The position numbers and the translations under genes were made by a program. Shown here one piece after another: positions 1-12,197 of a DNA stretch of 64,000 nucleotides. Source of the DNA: Corynespora cassiicola (taxonomy: Eukaryota; Ascomycota; Dothideomycetes; Pleosporales; Corynesporascaceae); the NCBI GenBank assembly GCA_022059125.1, contig JAEUWY010000005.1, positions 3,410,001-3,474,000 of the forward strand. Direction: 5' to 3'. The notes under the pieces are model-generated. The model made no database searches and was not told where the DNA came from. It saw only the letters and a program-made list of their open reading frames with translations. Position 1 is the first letter of the stretch; the number at the start of each line of letters is the position of its first letter.

Positions 1-803
1 CGGTGCCCCTAGAGGTACATGGAGAAGCCTGCTCAGATCGTTGCGGGTTTGTTTATACAATTGTCTGTTTTGCGAATGCTACTTGATGGCGTCGCGTCGG
101 TATCAAGGGTGCGGAAGTCGATGGGTACCGCGCCATTGCGCAGCCCTCACCACGTTGGCGGGCACAGGCCGCCGACGCCATCAAAATCAAGACCTGATAG
201 CGTGAATCTTGGTAAGCTTGATATCACGTCGCAGCCGAGCGTGCAATCAGAGCTCCAGGCTACAGCCAGATTTGGCAGGTGGCTGTCGACACGCAGGAAC
301 AAGGGCCGACGCGGCAGGCAATAAGTTCGCGCGGGGTGGACGTATCGTGTAGTTTGCAGCCCTTGGCTGTTGCGACAAGAGGGTCACTCGACAATCTGGA
401 CAGGTATACCTAGGTAGGTAATCTTATGAGGCCGTGACACGAAGATGAAGTGTTGGTCGGGCCAGGCCGACAGACCTGAGGTGCTCGCGGATACCCGGTA
501 CCTACCCAGGTACCTAACCTAACTGATCAACGGGGATAAGTCGAGCCGGATCACGTGCCGATGGCGTCGGTACCTCCCGAGGTCCTTTCAACAGACCATG
601 TTCTTCGGACGCGTGCTGGTGCCGGCAGGCTGCAAGGTATTCACAGTGCATGGCCAATAATTTGCATTTGATAGAATTGTTCATTAATTCTGAATGCCTC
701 CTAACTTTTCATCTTACCCTTGTATCCATCATTTCGTAGTCATTCGTGACTTTCCAAAACGCCCAAGACTCCACCGCCTTGTGATCCTGAAGGCCTGGAT
801 GTA
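1..803. other. non-coding left flank
   Basis: I see no convincing gene here. The ORF at 19-324 is low-complexity and has no recognisable domain. Between 405 and 580 there is a cluster of TAGGTA and GGTACCT motifs, a pattern common in upstream regions of some Sordariomycetes. The right part is the 3' flank of the minus-strand AHA1 gene. Confidence 0.5.
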
Positions 804-1921
804 CTATAGCACCGTGCCGAAACCAAAAGTGGTCTTGATGCTTCTCACATAGTACTGTCCCCAGTTCTCTTTGGTTGGCTCTTCTTGGCCAACGGGGACG
901 CCCTTCCACTCTACTCTCATCACGGTCACGGCATCTACGTCGTTCTGGTCGAACCAGATCGAAAGGGTCGAGTAGTGACCAGCGGGCCACTGCGCCAATC
1001 GCCACTTCTGGACAATGTGCGTTGGCTCTTCAAGCTCAGTGAACTCTCCCGTCACATTACCGCCGAACAGCTCGAACTTGCCCCCAGGCTGAGCTCCAGT
1101 GAAGTTCTTGGGTGGAGACCGAGTAAAAGCAGCCAGGCGCTGTGGGTCAGTAAAAGTCTGATAAAGCTCGGCAGCAGAGGTACGGAACTCGGTGCTGTCG
1201 GTGATGGTCACAACATTGACTAGCGACCCTGAGCTTGTCTGGGCTGCAGGGCTGGAAGTCTTGCCTTCTGACGTCTTGTTGATGCTGGAGCTCTGGTAGA
1301 CCTTGGGCGTTGAGAAACCGCTCGAAGGGTTGGAACCAGGGGCGTGCTGGATGTCCTTGCCGTGTTCTGTAATCAGAGCCGGTCCAAGGGATGCCAAGGA
1401 TTTTCGGAGCTGTGGGACGATCTTCGATCGCACCAAGTCCTTCACGGGCTGCTTGCTGTTTTCATCAGAGTATACGTCTACCTCAAACTAACCATCAAGT
1501 TAGCATGGATTCAACACGTCTGGAAAGGAATGCAACGACTGGGAGCGAAGGGAACATACGACATACTCGTCTTCCTCCGTGTCGTGTGCAACCTCGGGGA
1601 TCGTGATGGTGCCGCTGGCCTCTTCGCCTTCCTTGTTCTTGCCTGAAGACCAAGTCAGCCAGCCGTATACGAGCACGCAGGTGGATGACTCAACGTACCA
1701 GAGTATTCCAACTTCACTTTTACATCGAAGATGGTGATGACTTTGCCCTTCCGTTGGCTGACGTCGGCATCTCCGTCCATGCTGATGACCTTATCGATCT
1801 TGGCTGTGACACCATCCTGCTCAGCGGAGATGATGGGAAGCTCCTTGTCTAGGTATTCGCGTGCCCATCCCGACACATCCTTATTCACCCAATGCCAGTT
1901 GTTAGGGTTGTGGAGAACCAT
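804..1921 (-). CDS. AHA1, activator of Hsp90 ATPase
   Basis: This cytosolic co-chaperone binds the middle domain of Hsp90 and stimulates its ATPase. The model is three exons, 1699-1921, 1560-1642 and 804-1487, encoding 329 residues, close to the usual 320-350 of the family. The first residues, MVLHNPNNWHW, match the hallmark AHA1 N-terminus, which fixes the start at 1921. The N-terminal Aha1 domain covers about residues 1-150. A Ser/Thr/Pro-rich linker follows, and then the C-terminal AHSA1 (START-like) domain, containing TEFRTSAAELYQTFTD and ending in FGFGTVL. Intron 2 ends in GTTAG and the reading frame resumes at FEVDVYSDENSK. Nothing is broken. Family assignment is firm from sequence pattern alone. 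Confidence 0.95.
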
Positions 1922-4714
1922 TTCGGCAGGCGGGGATCGCGTTCACGGGCGGCAGCAAAATCTGCAATTCGACAGGTCAGCCTCGAATCTCACCGGACCA
2001 AGTAAAAGTCGCAGTAGTAGAAGAAAGAATGTCAGAACTAGGAGACTGTGCTCCCGCAAAGCTGATCCGCATCAAAAGAGTACAAGTCTTCTCGGCCTGG
2101 TGCCAGCTGGTATTTCATCATTCAAACAAGGGGTTGCAGAGATGCAAAAAGATGCACAACTTACCAGGATGGGCTTGTCAATTGCAGCTAGAGCTTGGTA
2201 CACGACGTTCAATCAGCGAGGACGGAGGAAGCAGAAGGGAAGTGATCAGGTTGAAATAGGTGCAGAAGTAATAGGCGGAGAATATTCGAGAACTGCAATC
2301 TTAGCTCTGCTAGGCTAGCCGTCGGGCCGACAAAATTCCGAACTATGACACCCCGCCCCCTTCGCCCCATAAACCATCAGTCGGAACAGCAGATACGCTG
2401 GGATAACTTTTCACGATGATGCTTTTAGATGTGATAGGTACAGGAGCTCCAGCTTCAAACAGGGACGCATGCGACTAGGGTCGACTTGATACAGCCCACG
2501 AGCCGCTTTGCCCAGGTTTTCCCTCAAATACCAGTCGATATGACCGAATCACCATTGATCGTATTCCTTCGATACCTCTTCAAATCTATAGTCTCTGTTT
2601 ATTCTTTGGCATCGATATCGTTGGCTGATTGACCAACCTCATGTTGTCCACGGAATATGGCGGCTCCATACACTGTCCCTAGGCGCTTCTTCCTTTGAGA
2701 GGGCAGTGCAAGAAAGCGTGGCCATACGCTGTCCCCAGTGTACCATCACTTGATGCATAACTAGGCGTCGTCTGCATATGGCCCTATGTTAACGTACATG
2801 CTATCTTCTCTGTGGATAACATCCTACTACCGTGCTTGGGGCGTTTCGAATCTCAAAAGCTTGCGGATCTGAGACGACATCGCAAATGCATTAGATGAGA
2901 CCTTGTAGAGATAGTTGTAACCACAGCCTATTGTGAAATTTCCGGAGGGCAAAGTTGACATCGTTCTCGTAAACGTATTGCATACTCTGTTGGGATTAGG
3001 CCCTGGAGATAGTGGTCGGCAAAGGAGCTTGCAAGTCACTAGCATTCCTTGAATATCCGTAGGTTCTCTACTGAACTCACCCGAGCCGCTCGTAATTGAT
3101 TACGCGTTACAGTACAGCCCTGAAAATCAAAAAACAAACAACCCGGGTTTAGTACTGTTGAACTTACCAATCGAGTGGAGATTAGCTCGCCCACACGCCT
3201 GGGTACGGATAGAAATGAGGCAAAACATACCTTAGAGGCAGCCGTCCGATAGCCATGGCTCCATAATAATTTATCGATATGAGACACGGTCTCTTGTAGC
3301 ATCTGATTTATCAGGTTACAATAGGATCAGTACTACTTTCGCATGTTGCAGTCAGGTAGCGTTGTCGGCTCCTTTAGATTCCTTCCATATCTGCCCTGTT
3401 TGTCAATCATATTAGGCAGCACAAGCACCCGAATACTCGGACGGACAAGGTCACAATCCAGTAATTTAAGCGCAAAAGTGTTGGTCTCGGCGGATGCGCC
3501 TAGGCAGTAAGGCCATTTCGGAATCCTATGACGTTGACAAGCACGGAAGCGATGGTTGATCTTGGCAGCACCGACTCTTAGGATGAGCCGCCCCCAGTAC
3601 TCCGACCTCCTGTATATTATCCACCAAATTAAGAATAAACCATGCTAGATTTGAGTTTTTTCTGACATTATGAGAAGGTAGAGCTCGAAATTGCGACGTG
3701 CCATGTCGATTTTTTATTTGAAATAAGATATGTAAAGAAATTGTAGTGCCGGGGTTGCTCTTCATCAATCGAGTTGTTCAAACCTAGAGGCCTAGATGTC
3801 TACTAGAGAACATGAATGTCATGTCAAAGTGTGAGGATTCCCAAACTGACTCATTAAATACTAGCGGGAAGTCCAAAAATATACCACAATACGAGATCTC
3901 GGCAAATCACAGTTAATTCCGAGCCAGAGAACAATACCCCTAGTCGCCTAGCAACTTGGTGAAATTCCCCGGTCCCGATCAGTGCACCCCAGAGCGGGAC
4001 CTCGGGCAGGGCCTCGAGAAATCTGTATGAATTACTGCGCCACACCTAGCGCATGCAAAGCTACTCAAAGGGGAGAGACAGCCTTAAGCTCCACTGAAAA
4101 GAAGCCAAGATGGAATGGATCATTTAAGCTCGAACCTTTTCCCTGTTAGCGACGCTGAGTTGAGATGTTTATGCATACCCTGTCTGAAACAATCCTGTTT
4201 TGTACAAGGTCGGCTACAGAGGTGGCCAGTAATGGAACCTTACCCCTTTGCATTATCTAGCGTGGAATCAGGTCATTCACTCAAGAAAGAACCACACAGA
4301 TGGGAGGAACGCGTGTCCAGCTACGAATGGGCCAATCCTATTGCTTCAAGGCCACTGTCCTCCAAATCGGGACTAGAGCAAAGACACCTGAGTTGGATAT
4401 ACCACGAGATTACTAAACTGTCATAAATATATAATTCTGCTTTGAATAGAGGTAGGGAGCCGGGAGCGGAGATATGGCAACACTGCCCCGGGCCCTTATT
4501 CTTTCCGCCCAATGTTAAGTGACTAGTGTTGTCGAAAAGTGGGCGCAAAGGAATCCCTACGGGTCATTGTTGTCCCATTGGGGGCCAACTTTGGTGGCGT
4601 AGAGATATTCTTGTCGTGTTCCTGCGGTACAAGTGGTACCCAATATAAACGAAGAAAACCCATACCAGCCTAGACCGTGCTATCTTTTACATCTCCTGGT
4701 GAATATTCTAAATT
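1922..4714. other. gene-poor, AT-richer intergenic block (2.8 kb)
   Basis: No ORF here has a recognisable domain. The short minus-strand ORFs at 2827-3045 and 3039-3302 and the plus ORF at 4115-4426 look like chance frames. Base composition is more AT-rich than the flanking genes. I found no terminal inverted repeats or transposase fragments by eye, although a decayed element cannot be excluded. An AT-rich TATA-like string near 4645 lies about 70 nt upstream of the next gene. Confidence 0.45.
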
Positions 4715-6445
4715 ATGGCAGGCAGAAGTCTTCGGAATTCGATTTCTGGCTCTTCTTCACCACCTGAACAATCCCGTACCCCACCCACGACTCGCCCTTT
4801 GGCAAAAAGAATCCCAACACAATACGAGTTTATCATACAAACAGGGGATGAAAATGCAACAGTGGCGAAACGAAATCTCAAAACGGTTCGTAGCCATGTG
4901 ATGAAAAATTACTTGCAACAAAACCGCCGGGGCAGCATCGATGCATTACTCCCTACAGCAAATAGTGAAAGAAGGATAGGAAGGCAGCCATCAAGGTCTC
5001 GTCGATCGGTTTCCCGCGAATCTCTATCCACTTCATCCATTTCCAATAGCAGTCGATCAGCAACTGTCGAAGTGGGCTCCTTGTTCGCTGGCTTCTCTTC
5101 TTCAAGCTTATTCCCCGGCTATGGGCCGACCGTGCAATCATTTGGTATGTATCAGGTCCTTGAGAGAATGAGAGTCGCACTGCTCACATGTATTTGTTAA
5201 AGGCCATCAGAAACCTTTTGCCCTCGATTTCGGATACGACAGTCCTCAGGACGAGATCTCACTCATAGCCCAAGCATATGTAACGTCTTTGATACGAGAT
5301 AAGAAATCCGGTTTCTCGAGTTCCAGTTTCGACACATTCGATGCAAAAGGCGAGACAGCACGAATAGTCAGCAGCGCTTTGAGCACCGGGGGAAATGAGG
5401 TTCCTGAGTCTATCATCTTTGCAGTTAGTTTACTCGCTTTTGGTAGTGTAAGTTTGCATGTTTCGTCAAAAATTGAATGGCAAAGCCCTAATAGAATTAG
5501 GCCGTCGATTCAGAGTGGGACCAATCCACTGGCCACATAGCCGCATTAGAGACCTTGGTGGCGTGGAAGGGAGGTGTGGAAGGTGTCGATTTTGAACTAC
5601 GGAGGCTTTTTACTTGGTAAACAAGACCCTTGCCACTGAATGACATGTGCTGACAGAGAACAAGGACCTCATATTGTGTGGCCAGCGTTCTCCACCTCCC
5701 GACCAAATTTCTGCCTCCTCTCTACGCGAAAACAGAATCATTCCCCCTTGCGTATTTCGACGATGCTCAAATCCGCGCATGGCGTACGGTCAAGCGCTTC
5801 CCGAAGAGCAACAACTCGTTCATATTCGATATAGCTGTGCGATTACATCAGCTTGGCCTCGCAGTATCGTCTGATTGGTACAATGGTTCTGATCAACGAG
5901 ATTTGAGCAACTCGTACTTCGATACGATGCATCGTGTTATAGTTCTCAACTCACAGGAGCCATGGAATGGGGAATTGCCGCGCAGTTCCCAAAGACAAGA
6001 GACTGCGTTGATGTTCAAAGTCTGGGCAGAAGGGCTTCCTCTATTCATTTGGGCTACAACGAGGCATGTCAAGTCCAGAATGGGGCTGAGCATTACCCGC
6101 TGTGAATACGACATGGCCTTCTCCAGGGTGCAGAATCTTTTGAGTGGTGTGGGAGGGTATCATGCGTGGCCCCGAGGTAAGAGTTTGGAGCCAGTGCTAG
6201 CGACTCTATTCTACTGCATCGAGTCTTGCGACTTTTCTAGCCCTTGGAGGCCATGGTTCATCGAAACAATAGGGCGGATTGTGGAGATTCTCAAGGTAAA
6301 ATCAGCGGAGGAGTTCAAAAAGGCTATCGAGTTCTTCCCGACCACCGATGAGTATTCTGCCTTTTCGGAAAGCCTATGGGAGGAAGTCATGCATGGAAAC
6401 ACGGCAGTGAGCAACTCTAATAACATGTACGATATGTTTGTTTAG
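4715..6445 (+). CDS. fungal transcription-factor-domain protein lacking a visible zinc cluster
   Basis: Four exons (4715-5144, 5203-5447, 5501-5616, 5665-6445) give 523 residues. The N-terminal ~110 residues are Ser/Arg-rich. They contain the segments YEFIIQTGDENATVAKRN and VRSHVMKNYLQQ, which I associate with fungal regulator-like proteins related to the fungal-specific transcription factor domain (Fungal_trans_2/DUF3468). The remainder is an all-helical region with ALDFGYDSPQDE, FLPPLYAKTESF and RTVKRF, typical of that domain. There is no CxxCxxxxxxC cluster before it, so DNA binding is not evident. It may act as a partner or a non-DNA-binding relative. The last intron uses the AAG acceptor at 5663-5664, because the earlier AGs break the frame or create a stop. 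The target is unknown. Confidence 0.7.
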
Positions 6446-6750
6446 AGCAAAATTGCTTGGTAGCGGGTAGCAAGTAACAGCACAAGTGTTGTGGATTGCA
6501 AAAATTGATGAAGAATGCAATAACACATAAAATGAGCCCGAAAGACCGATTGACGGAACAGATGGCTTCGAGTGTCTTCAAACCGAGCTTGCTTGGAAAT
6601 TGATGTCAGACTAAACGAGGCCGGAAGGATTGCTGGGGGCCATGCAGCGAAGGACCCGGCCTTTCCTATTTGATGATGGCGTCTTGGCGAACCGCAGAGA
6701 TGGGTGTGGAGGTGGGACACCGTCCCTGTCTTCAAAAACGCGTTCCCATT
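6446..6750. other. intergenic spacer between regulator-like gene and GNAT gene
   Basis: Short spacer of about 300 nt. An in-frame upstream ATG at 6670 would lengthen the GNAT protein by 27 residues. I otherwise see nothing distinctive in it. Confidence 0.4.
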
Positions 6751-7502
6751 ATGTCGCCATCGTACACCCTTTGCGATGCCGAACCATCCGATTCAGGGGA
6801 TATTGCAGACCTCTTTGCGCTGTCGTGGACCTCTGGCTTCACACAGCTCCAATTCGGCAATATAGACCCACCCACACTGGCCGCGGAAATGACGCCACGC
6901 ATCGCAGAGCACATGGAGAAACCCCAAATCCGATACCTGGTAATGCGCAATCCTAAGATTCAAAAGGCCGTGGCCGTCGCACAGTGGCGTTTGCCAAGCA
7001 CTGATGAGGAGGATGAAGCCGAGCAGTCAACAGCTGAAAAAGAGGAGCGACAAAATTTTGAAGATGAAGCATATAGAAACAAGTTACCGGAGAAGAGCAA
7101 CAAAGATCTCATTATGGAATTTACCGTTGGATTGAGGCGATTGCGAGATAGAACCATCAAGGGGCAGAAGCACTGGCGTACGTGTACTTCCCCACGCTTT
7201 CTCACCCGGGTGACACTGGCTCACGGCCAAGTCAAGTACTGGAAAACATAGCAACGCATCCTGAGCATAGGGGCCACGGACTGGCCTCAACGCTGATACG
7301 ATGGGTCTTTCCTCTGGCTGATGATCAAGGTGCATTGGTCTATTTGGATACTGCAACTGATAACGAAGCCATGCGCTTGTACAAGAAGCTCGGGTTTGAA
7401 GTTCAGGATACCGAAACGATACAAGACTTGAGTCTCTATGGGGGAGATGGAAGCCACAGTCATGCCGCTCTCATAAGATATCCCCAAAATACGACTGAGT
7501 AA
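6751..7502 (+). CDS. GNAT-family N-acetyltransferase
   Basis: Two exons, 6751-7177 and 7237-7502, encode 230 residues. The acetyl-CoA binding motif A lies in the second exon: LENIATHPEHRGHGLASTLI, where HRGHGLA fits the Q/RxxGxG/A loop. A typical GNAT C-terminus follows (DTATDNEAMRLYKKLGFEVQ). A charged insertion rich in Glu/Lys (about residues 90-125) separates the N-terminal strand region from motif A, as in many fungal small-molecule GNATs. Splicing joins codon c|ta, giving HWLLENIATH. The start at 6751 (MSPSYTLCDA) is preferred, and an upstream in-frame ATG at 6670 is the alternative. The substrate cannot be told. Acetylation of a small amine or polyamine is typical of the family. Confidence 0.85.
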
Positions 7503-7794
7503 GGTCAACATCCGTTGTAACGATGAGGCAGTTCAAGAGAGAACGGATCAAATTAGTTGAATTCACCTACATTTCAACATAGGGACATGAGTGAGAAAGC
7601 ACTGCGCCATACGTACATGGCTTGATCGACATGCTGAAGCCTCGGCAGAAGCCGGCGTAAAACCGGTCTTCGGCCGACAACCTCAACAAGCGCGACGCGC
7701 TGAACGAGAGCTTTGACCATATTGAAATTGCATCCCCCCAGCAAGTGGCTCGCATCTCTGCTTACTCTCCGACATCATCCTTCAACGCGCCTCC

Positions 7795-10185
7795 ATGCCG
7801 GTGCAGCGTCGCCATCGATCGACTGTGGCATGTGAAGAATGCCGGCGTCGCAAGGTTCGCTGTACTGTTACTGTTACCGGCGTTCCCTGCATTCGATGTG
7901 CTCAGGACAGGACGCCCTGTACTATTCAGGGTGGCGGTCATGAATTGTAAGACTGTACCGTGCTGTGCATCCAACACATGGTGTGATACTGATGGCTTTC
8001 CCCTGGGTGCTACAGGCCAAGGAGTACCTTGACAGCAGCAGCGCGTAACGACCTAGAAATGAGAACGATTGGGAATGCGTCTAGTGTCGATAGACCTCTT
8101 CCAGAAAACATGGCTCATTCGGTGTCTCCCGATTCAGCATTGCAGACCAATTCACGAGCGGCATCCAGTTACTCACATGCAGACTCTATCGGAGCGCTGG
8201 GAGATGCCACAATTGCCCACTCGGATCCGGAAAGGCAAAGAGACATTGATGAAGAGCAAACTGGAGCCGAAATATCATCGGCAGCGAATCGCAATGCTGG
8301 AACCGACGCTGGTGTGCCATTTTATACAGGTAGGTACTAGTCTGAGATTTCCTTGTTAGATCTGACCGTTTAAAGGAGAACACCCTGGTGTGACTGCTGT
8401 AATCGATGTATGTGCAGAACAACCCATGCCCAGACATATTCTCGTGCGATCAGTTCCACCAGTCTCCATATCCCAATGTGACCGCGATTATCTTCAGCAA
8501 AAAGGTGTCTTTAGCTTGCCACAAGAGATGTCTCAGAGAGAGCTTCTTCATGCATATTTCCATCATGTGCACCCCGTATTTCCGATATTAAACGCCGCGA
8601 TATTACAGGGTCTTGAGAACATTTCCAATCTGCATCCCTCGAACTTGCTTCTTTTTTGGAGCATGGCCGTTATAGCTGTTAATGTAAGGCGCTTTCTCTA
8701 GAAAACATTGAACTTGCTAACTCGACGGTAAAAGTTTGTCCCGAGCAATGTTTGGAGGCTCGAAGGCTTTACCTCGCGCAAGGATATGAAAGACACTGTC
8801 TATATGCGGGCCAAAGTAAGCATCCAGCTCGAACATGAATACCTAGCTAATGCATGGCAGTGCATGTATGACAACGGGGGCGAGACAGACAAGCTGGTGT
8901 TGTTGCAGTCCGCCCTTCTCTTGACTTTTTGGCATTCGGACAAAGATAGCCCATCACAGCCTTGGTATTGGAGTGGTGTTGCCATAAGTCTTTGTCAGAT
9001 CCTGGGACTGCATCGCGACCCCGACTCTGGCAAATACAATCGATTATTTCCTCTTCGACGGCGACATTTGTGGCGTCGCTTGTGGGCGAGCTGTTTGTTT
9101 CGAGACCGGTGGCTAAGTCTAACTCTTGGTCGTCCTATGAGAATTCGCCTAAGCGACTGCGACATGCCTTTGCCGACACCCGACGATGTGTTAAGTGACC
9201 TTCCGGAGGTGCCCTCACCACTAATCGCAAAGTATATTCCTCAAGATCTAAGTCGATTGATGCAGTACTGGAGCGTGCTCGTATTACTAAACAAACTCTT
9301 GGGCGATGTTCTGCTCCTCTGCTATCAACAGCTTAGCCAGATGCCCAGTTTAGAGCAATTCCAAAATCTGGAGACTGAACTGCTACAATTTCATATACCT
9401 GAGGTTGATACTTCAAGGGAAAGCCGATTGGTGGTCTTTTATTATCACCATTTACAGTTACACTATCGGTAAGAAAGCTTATTTCGACGTAATCTGCATG
9501 TAACTGATCAACTCATCATCGCAGAGCCATACTCATCACGTTTTACCGGCCCTTCGTTTCGATAGTTCCACAAGGTCTCCATGCTGCCGACGAAAAGTCA
9601 TGGCAGAGCCGCGTACGAAGTCAAATGGAAGCTGCCGCGACATATACGAATGCAATCCTTGATAACATGGCACGAGAAGATCTCGTGGGCTTCGCCGGCC
9701 CAATGACGTGAGTCGACAAAAACTCCATTTTTATCTACTTTTGCTTTCCCTCGGAGGCTTACCAACATTCACCCAGCCCTCCTCTCTTGGTTCCAGCGAT
9801 GCATGTACATTTGCTCAATTGTAAATCGCCAAACGCCCTTACACGAAAACTCGGCTTCAACAAACTTGACCTTTGCATGACAGTCATGCGAGAGCTGCAA
9901 AAAACACACACTTCAGCCTCGATATTCTGCGGCATCTTCGCAGAAGCCACCCGGCAACTATCATCCAACCGAACCGAATCGACCGACTGGCGCGGCGCAA
10001 CCGGAAGCCACTCCTTATCCACGACACCACAAAACGACAACAACCTAGACATGCCGGATTTATCCTCCGTGCCCGCCTACATCAACGAGGACGTGCTCCA
10101 GTCGTTGCTGAGCGAAACCTCCGCCTACAACTTTTGGGAGTCCATGAACATGCCCGACCAATCGTTCGCCGGATACGGAGTGTAA
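7795..10185 (+). CDS. Zn2Cys6 transcription factor (fungal_trans domain)
   Basis: Seven exons (7795-7946, 8016-8329, 8376-8683, 8735-8815, 8861-9468, 9525-9707, 9777-10185) encode 684 residues. The binuclear zinc cluster is at residues 13-40: CEECRRRKVRC followed by the second half PCIRCAQDRTPC. The fungal-specific middle homology region begins near residue 200 with LLHAYFHHVHPVFPILN, followed by GVAISLCQILGLHRDP and RRHLWRRLWASCLFRDRW. The order and wording resemble cutinase transcription factor 1 beta and amdR-type activators, an impression from recall. The intron at 8816-8860 is 45 nt, divisible by three and free of stops, with branch point CTAAT. Homologues read RAK then a short YD segment, which supports removing it. 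The gene is convergent with the P450 at 10419-12197 and could regulate the neighbouring enzymes. Confidence 0.85.
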
Positions 10186-10418
10186 ACCATAGTGTCCGAA
10201 GCAGTGATTGGAAAATGCTATGCATTTGATGCTGGAATTACAATACAGTCGCTATGCCACATATGCGTCCTTCGCTAATAAAAGAAACTATAATAATACA
10301 AAAGGAAAAGATGCAAAGCCAAGCCCTTTTTCCCAAAGCGGCAACCAAAAAAAATGGTATGAAGAACCTCCCTCCCACGCACCCCCCAAAAAACAAAACC
10401 CAAAGCTAAACGTTCAGC

Positions 10419-12197
10419 TCACAGCCGCGCCGCAGCCTCCGACTTGGGCGGCAGCTTGACGCGCTTCTCGGCCCGCACGTACAAATTGTTCGGCCGGATG
10501 AGTTGGAACATGGGGTCGTAGTCGATGGTCTCGTCGCCGTCCTTTGTGAACTTGTAGCGGTACACGAGCTTGGGCAGGAAGACCTTGATCTCCTGTAGGG
10601 CAAAGTTGAAGCCAATGCACATGCGCGGGCCGGTCGCAAAGGGGATGTACGACGCCTTGTGGCGGTTCTTGATGTCTTCGGTGCCCCACCTCTCCGGGTC
10701 GAAGCGGGCGGGGTTGTCCCAGATGGCGGGGTTGTTGTGGATGTGGTGGAGGGCGGGGATGATGATGGAGTCTTTGGGGAGCTTGTAGCCGCCTGGCAGG
10801 ACCATGTCGACCTTGGCAGTGCGGCCGGGCTGGAAGGAGGGATTGTGGCGGCGCTGGGTCTCCTTGATGAAGTGGTCGAGGTAGGTGAGGCGGTCGGTGA
10901 AGTCGGCCGTGATCTCCATGTCGTCGGTGAAGCCGTTGTCCACCAGTTCCTGGAGCAGCTTCTCCTGGACGCCCGGGTACGTGACCATGCTGTAGATGAG
11001 CCAGGAGAGTAGCGACGAGGTGGTTGTGAATCCGGCGCCCGTTATCACGACTAGCGACTCTGTGAGGCTGTCTTTGGGCAGCTTCTCGCCCTTCTTGTCG
11101 GTCGCACGGACGGCATAGTCTTTTGGTCATGTTAGCACATGTGTTGATCCTGGGCGAATAGAGAGCTACTTACCGACCATGTTGGACGCGGTCAGAGCCG
11201 CATCCTGGAGTTCGAGATCCTCGACACCACCGCTCTGCGCATTCTTGATGCACTCGTGGACAATGGTCTCCATACGAGCCTTCTTCGTCCTCAGCGCCTG
11301 AGGGTCCCCAAACGGCAGGCTGGCGTACCAGGTGCCTCTTGAAGTGACCTTCTTGTTCAACGACAGCGTCTCGGCGATCAAGGCCACGACTTCGTGCACG
11401 GGCGAATTTGGCGCATCGAAGTGCTTCATGTCCATTCCCAGCGTCAACTTGGCGACGGCTTGTGAGCCGAGCTTGAGCATGTACGGGTAAACGTTCCATG
11501 ACTCTCCCTGCTCATCCAAGTGGTCGAAGACGTTCTTGCACGCATCCTCGATGGTCTTTTGCATCGTTGGCGCATAGTGTCGCACGGCCTTTGGTCCCAG
11601 AGCAGGCGGCAGGAATTTGTGGGTGATTTTCCATTCGGGCGTCTCCGTATCACCCAAAAAGATTCCTGCCTTTGGCGTCTTGATACCGGCCAGCGGGTGA
11701 GCATCGGTGATCTTTTTGGTGAAGAATTCGGACTCGGCGAAGGCAATGGCAGCAATCTCGGGGTCGTTGGAGTGGTAGGTGGTGCGGCCAAGGCTGGTGG
11801 TCTTTATCAACGGCCCGTAGTGGTCGAAGAGGCGCTGGTGGTTGCCGAGATGATCGGGGTAGATTTCGAAAAAGTTTCCGACATAAGGAAGGCCTGCAGG
11901 GCCGGGAACGTCGCGCACTGCCCGGCCGTCTATCGTGATCGCGACACCATTTTCTGATGATATGACTTCAGATATGTCTGAAATGGCGCTGTCGTCGTTC
12001 TGGAATCCAATGCCTACAGACTGTCAGTTGCGAAATCATCCAACACGGCTCGACGTCTGCCCACCTTTCGGCACCACGATTGCAAAGTGAGATGCAATCA
12101 GGTCTTTGAGGTCGTCCAAGGACAAGCTCTCGTCGACATGGATTGTTCGTGCGGAGGATGGGGACTCCCCCAAGAGATAGAATGATTGTGAAGGCAT
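10419..12197 (-). CDS. cytochrome P450 with soluble, non-anchor N-terminal extension
   Basis: Three exons (12065-12197, 11174-12013, 10419-11119) encode 557 residues. P450 landmarks are clear: proline-rich VPGPAGLPYVG near residue 78, ExxR as KETQR near 410, PERW, and the haem loop FATGPRMCIG near 485-494. Two things are odd. First, there is no N-terminal transmembrane anchor. The first ~76 residues instead look like a small alpha/beta domain, with strands around SFYLLGES and RTIHVDES, a helix at LDDLKDLIASHF, and a strand at GVAITIDG. Second, the I-helix reads GAGFTTTS, so the acidic residue that normally precedes the conserved Thr is missing. The gene is divergent from a cytochrome b5/b5-reductase fusion, which suggests a dedicated electron donor. 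The substrate is unknown. A bifunctional oxygenase, isomerase-type or peroxygenase-like reaction is possible. Confidence 0.9.

Noticed and set aside
2827..3302. Pair of minus ORFs as a small gene
   Set aside because: No domain, different frames with no convincing splice sites, and AT-rich surroundings.
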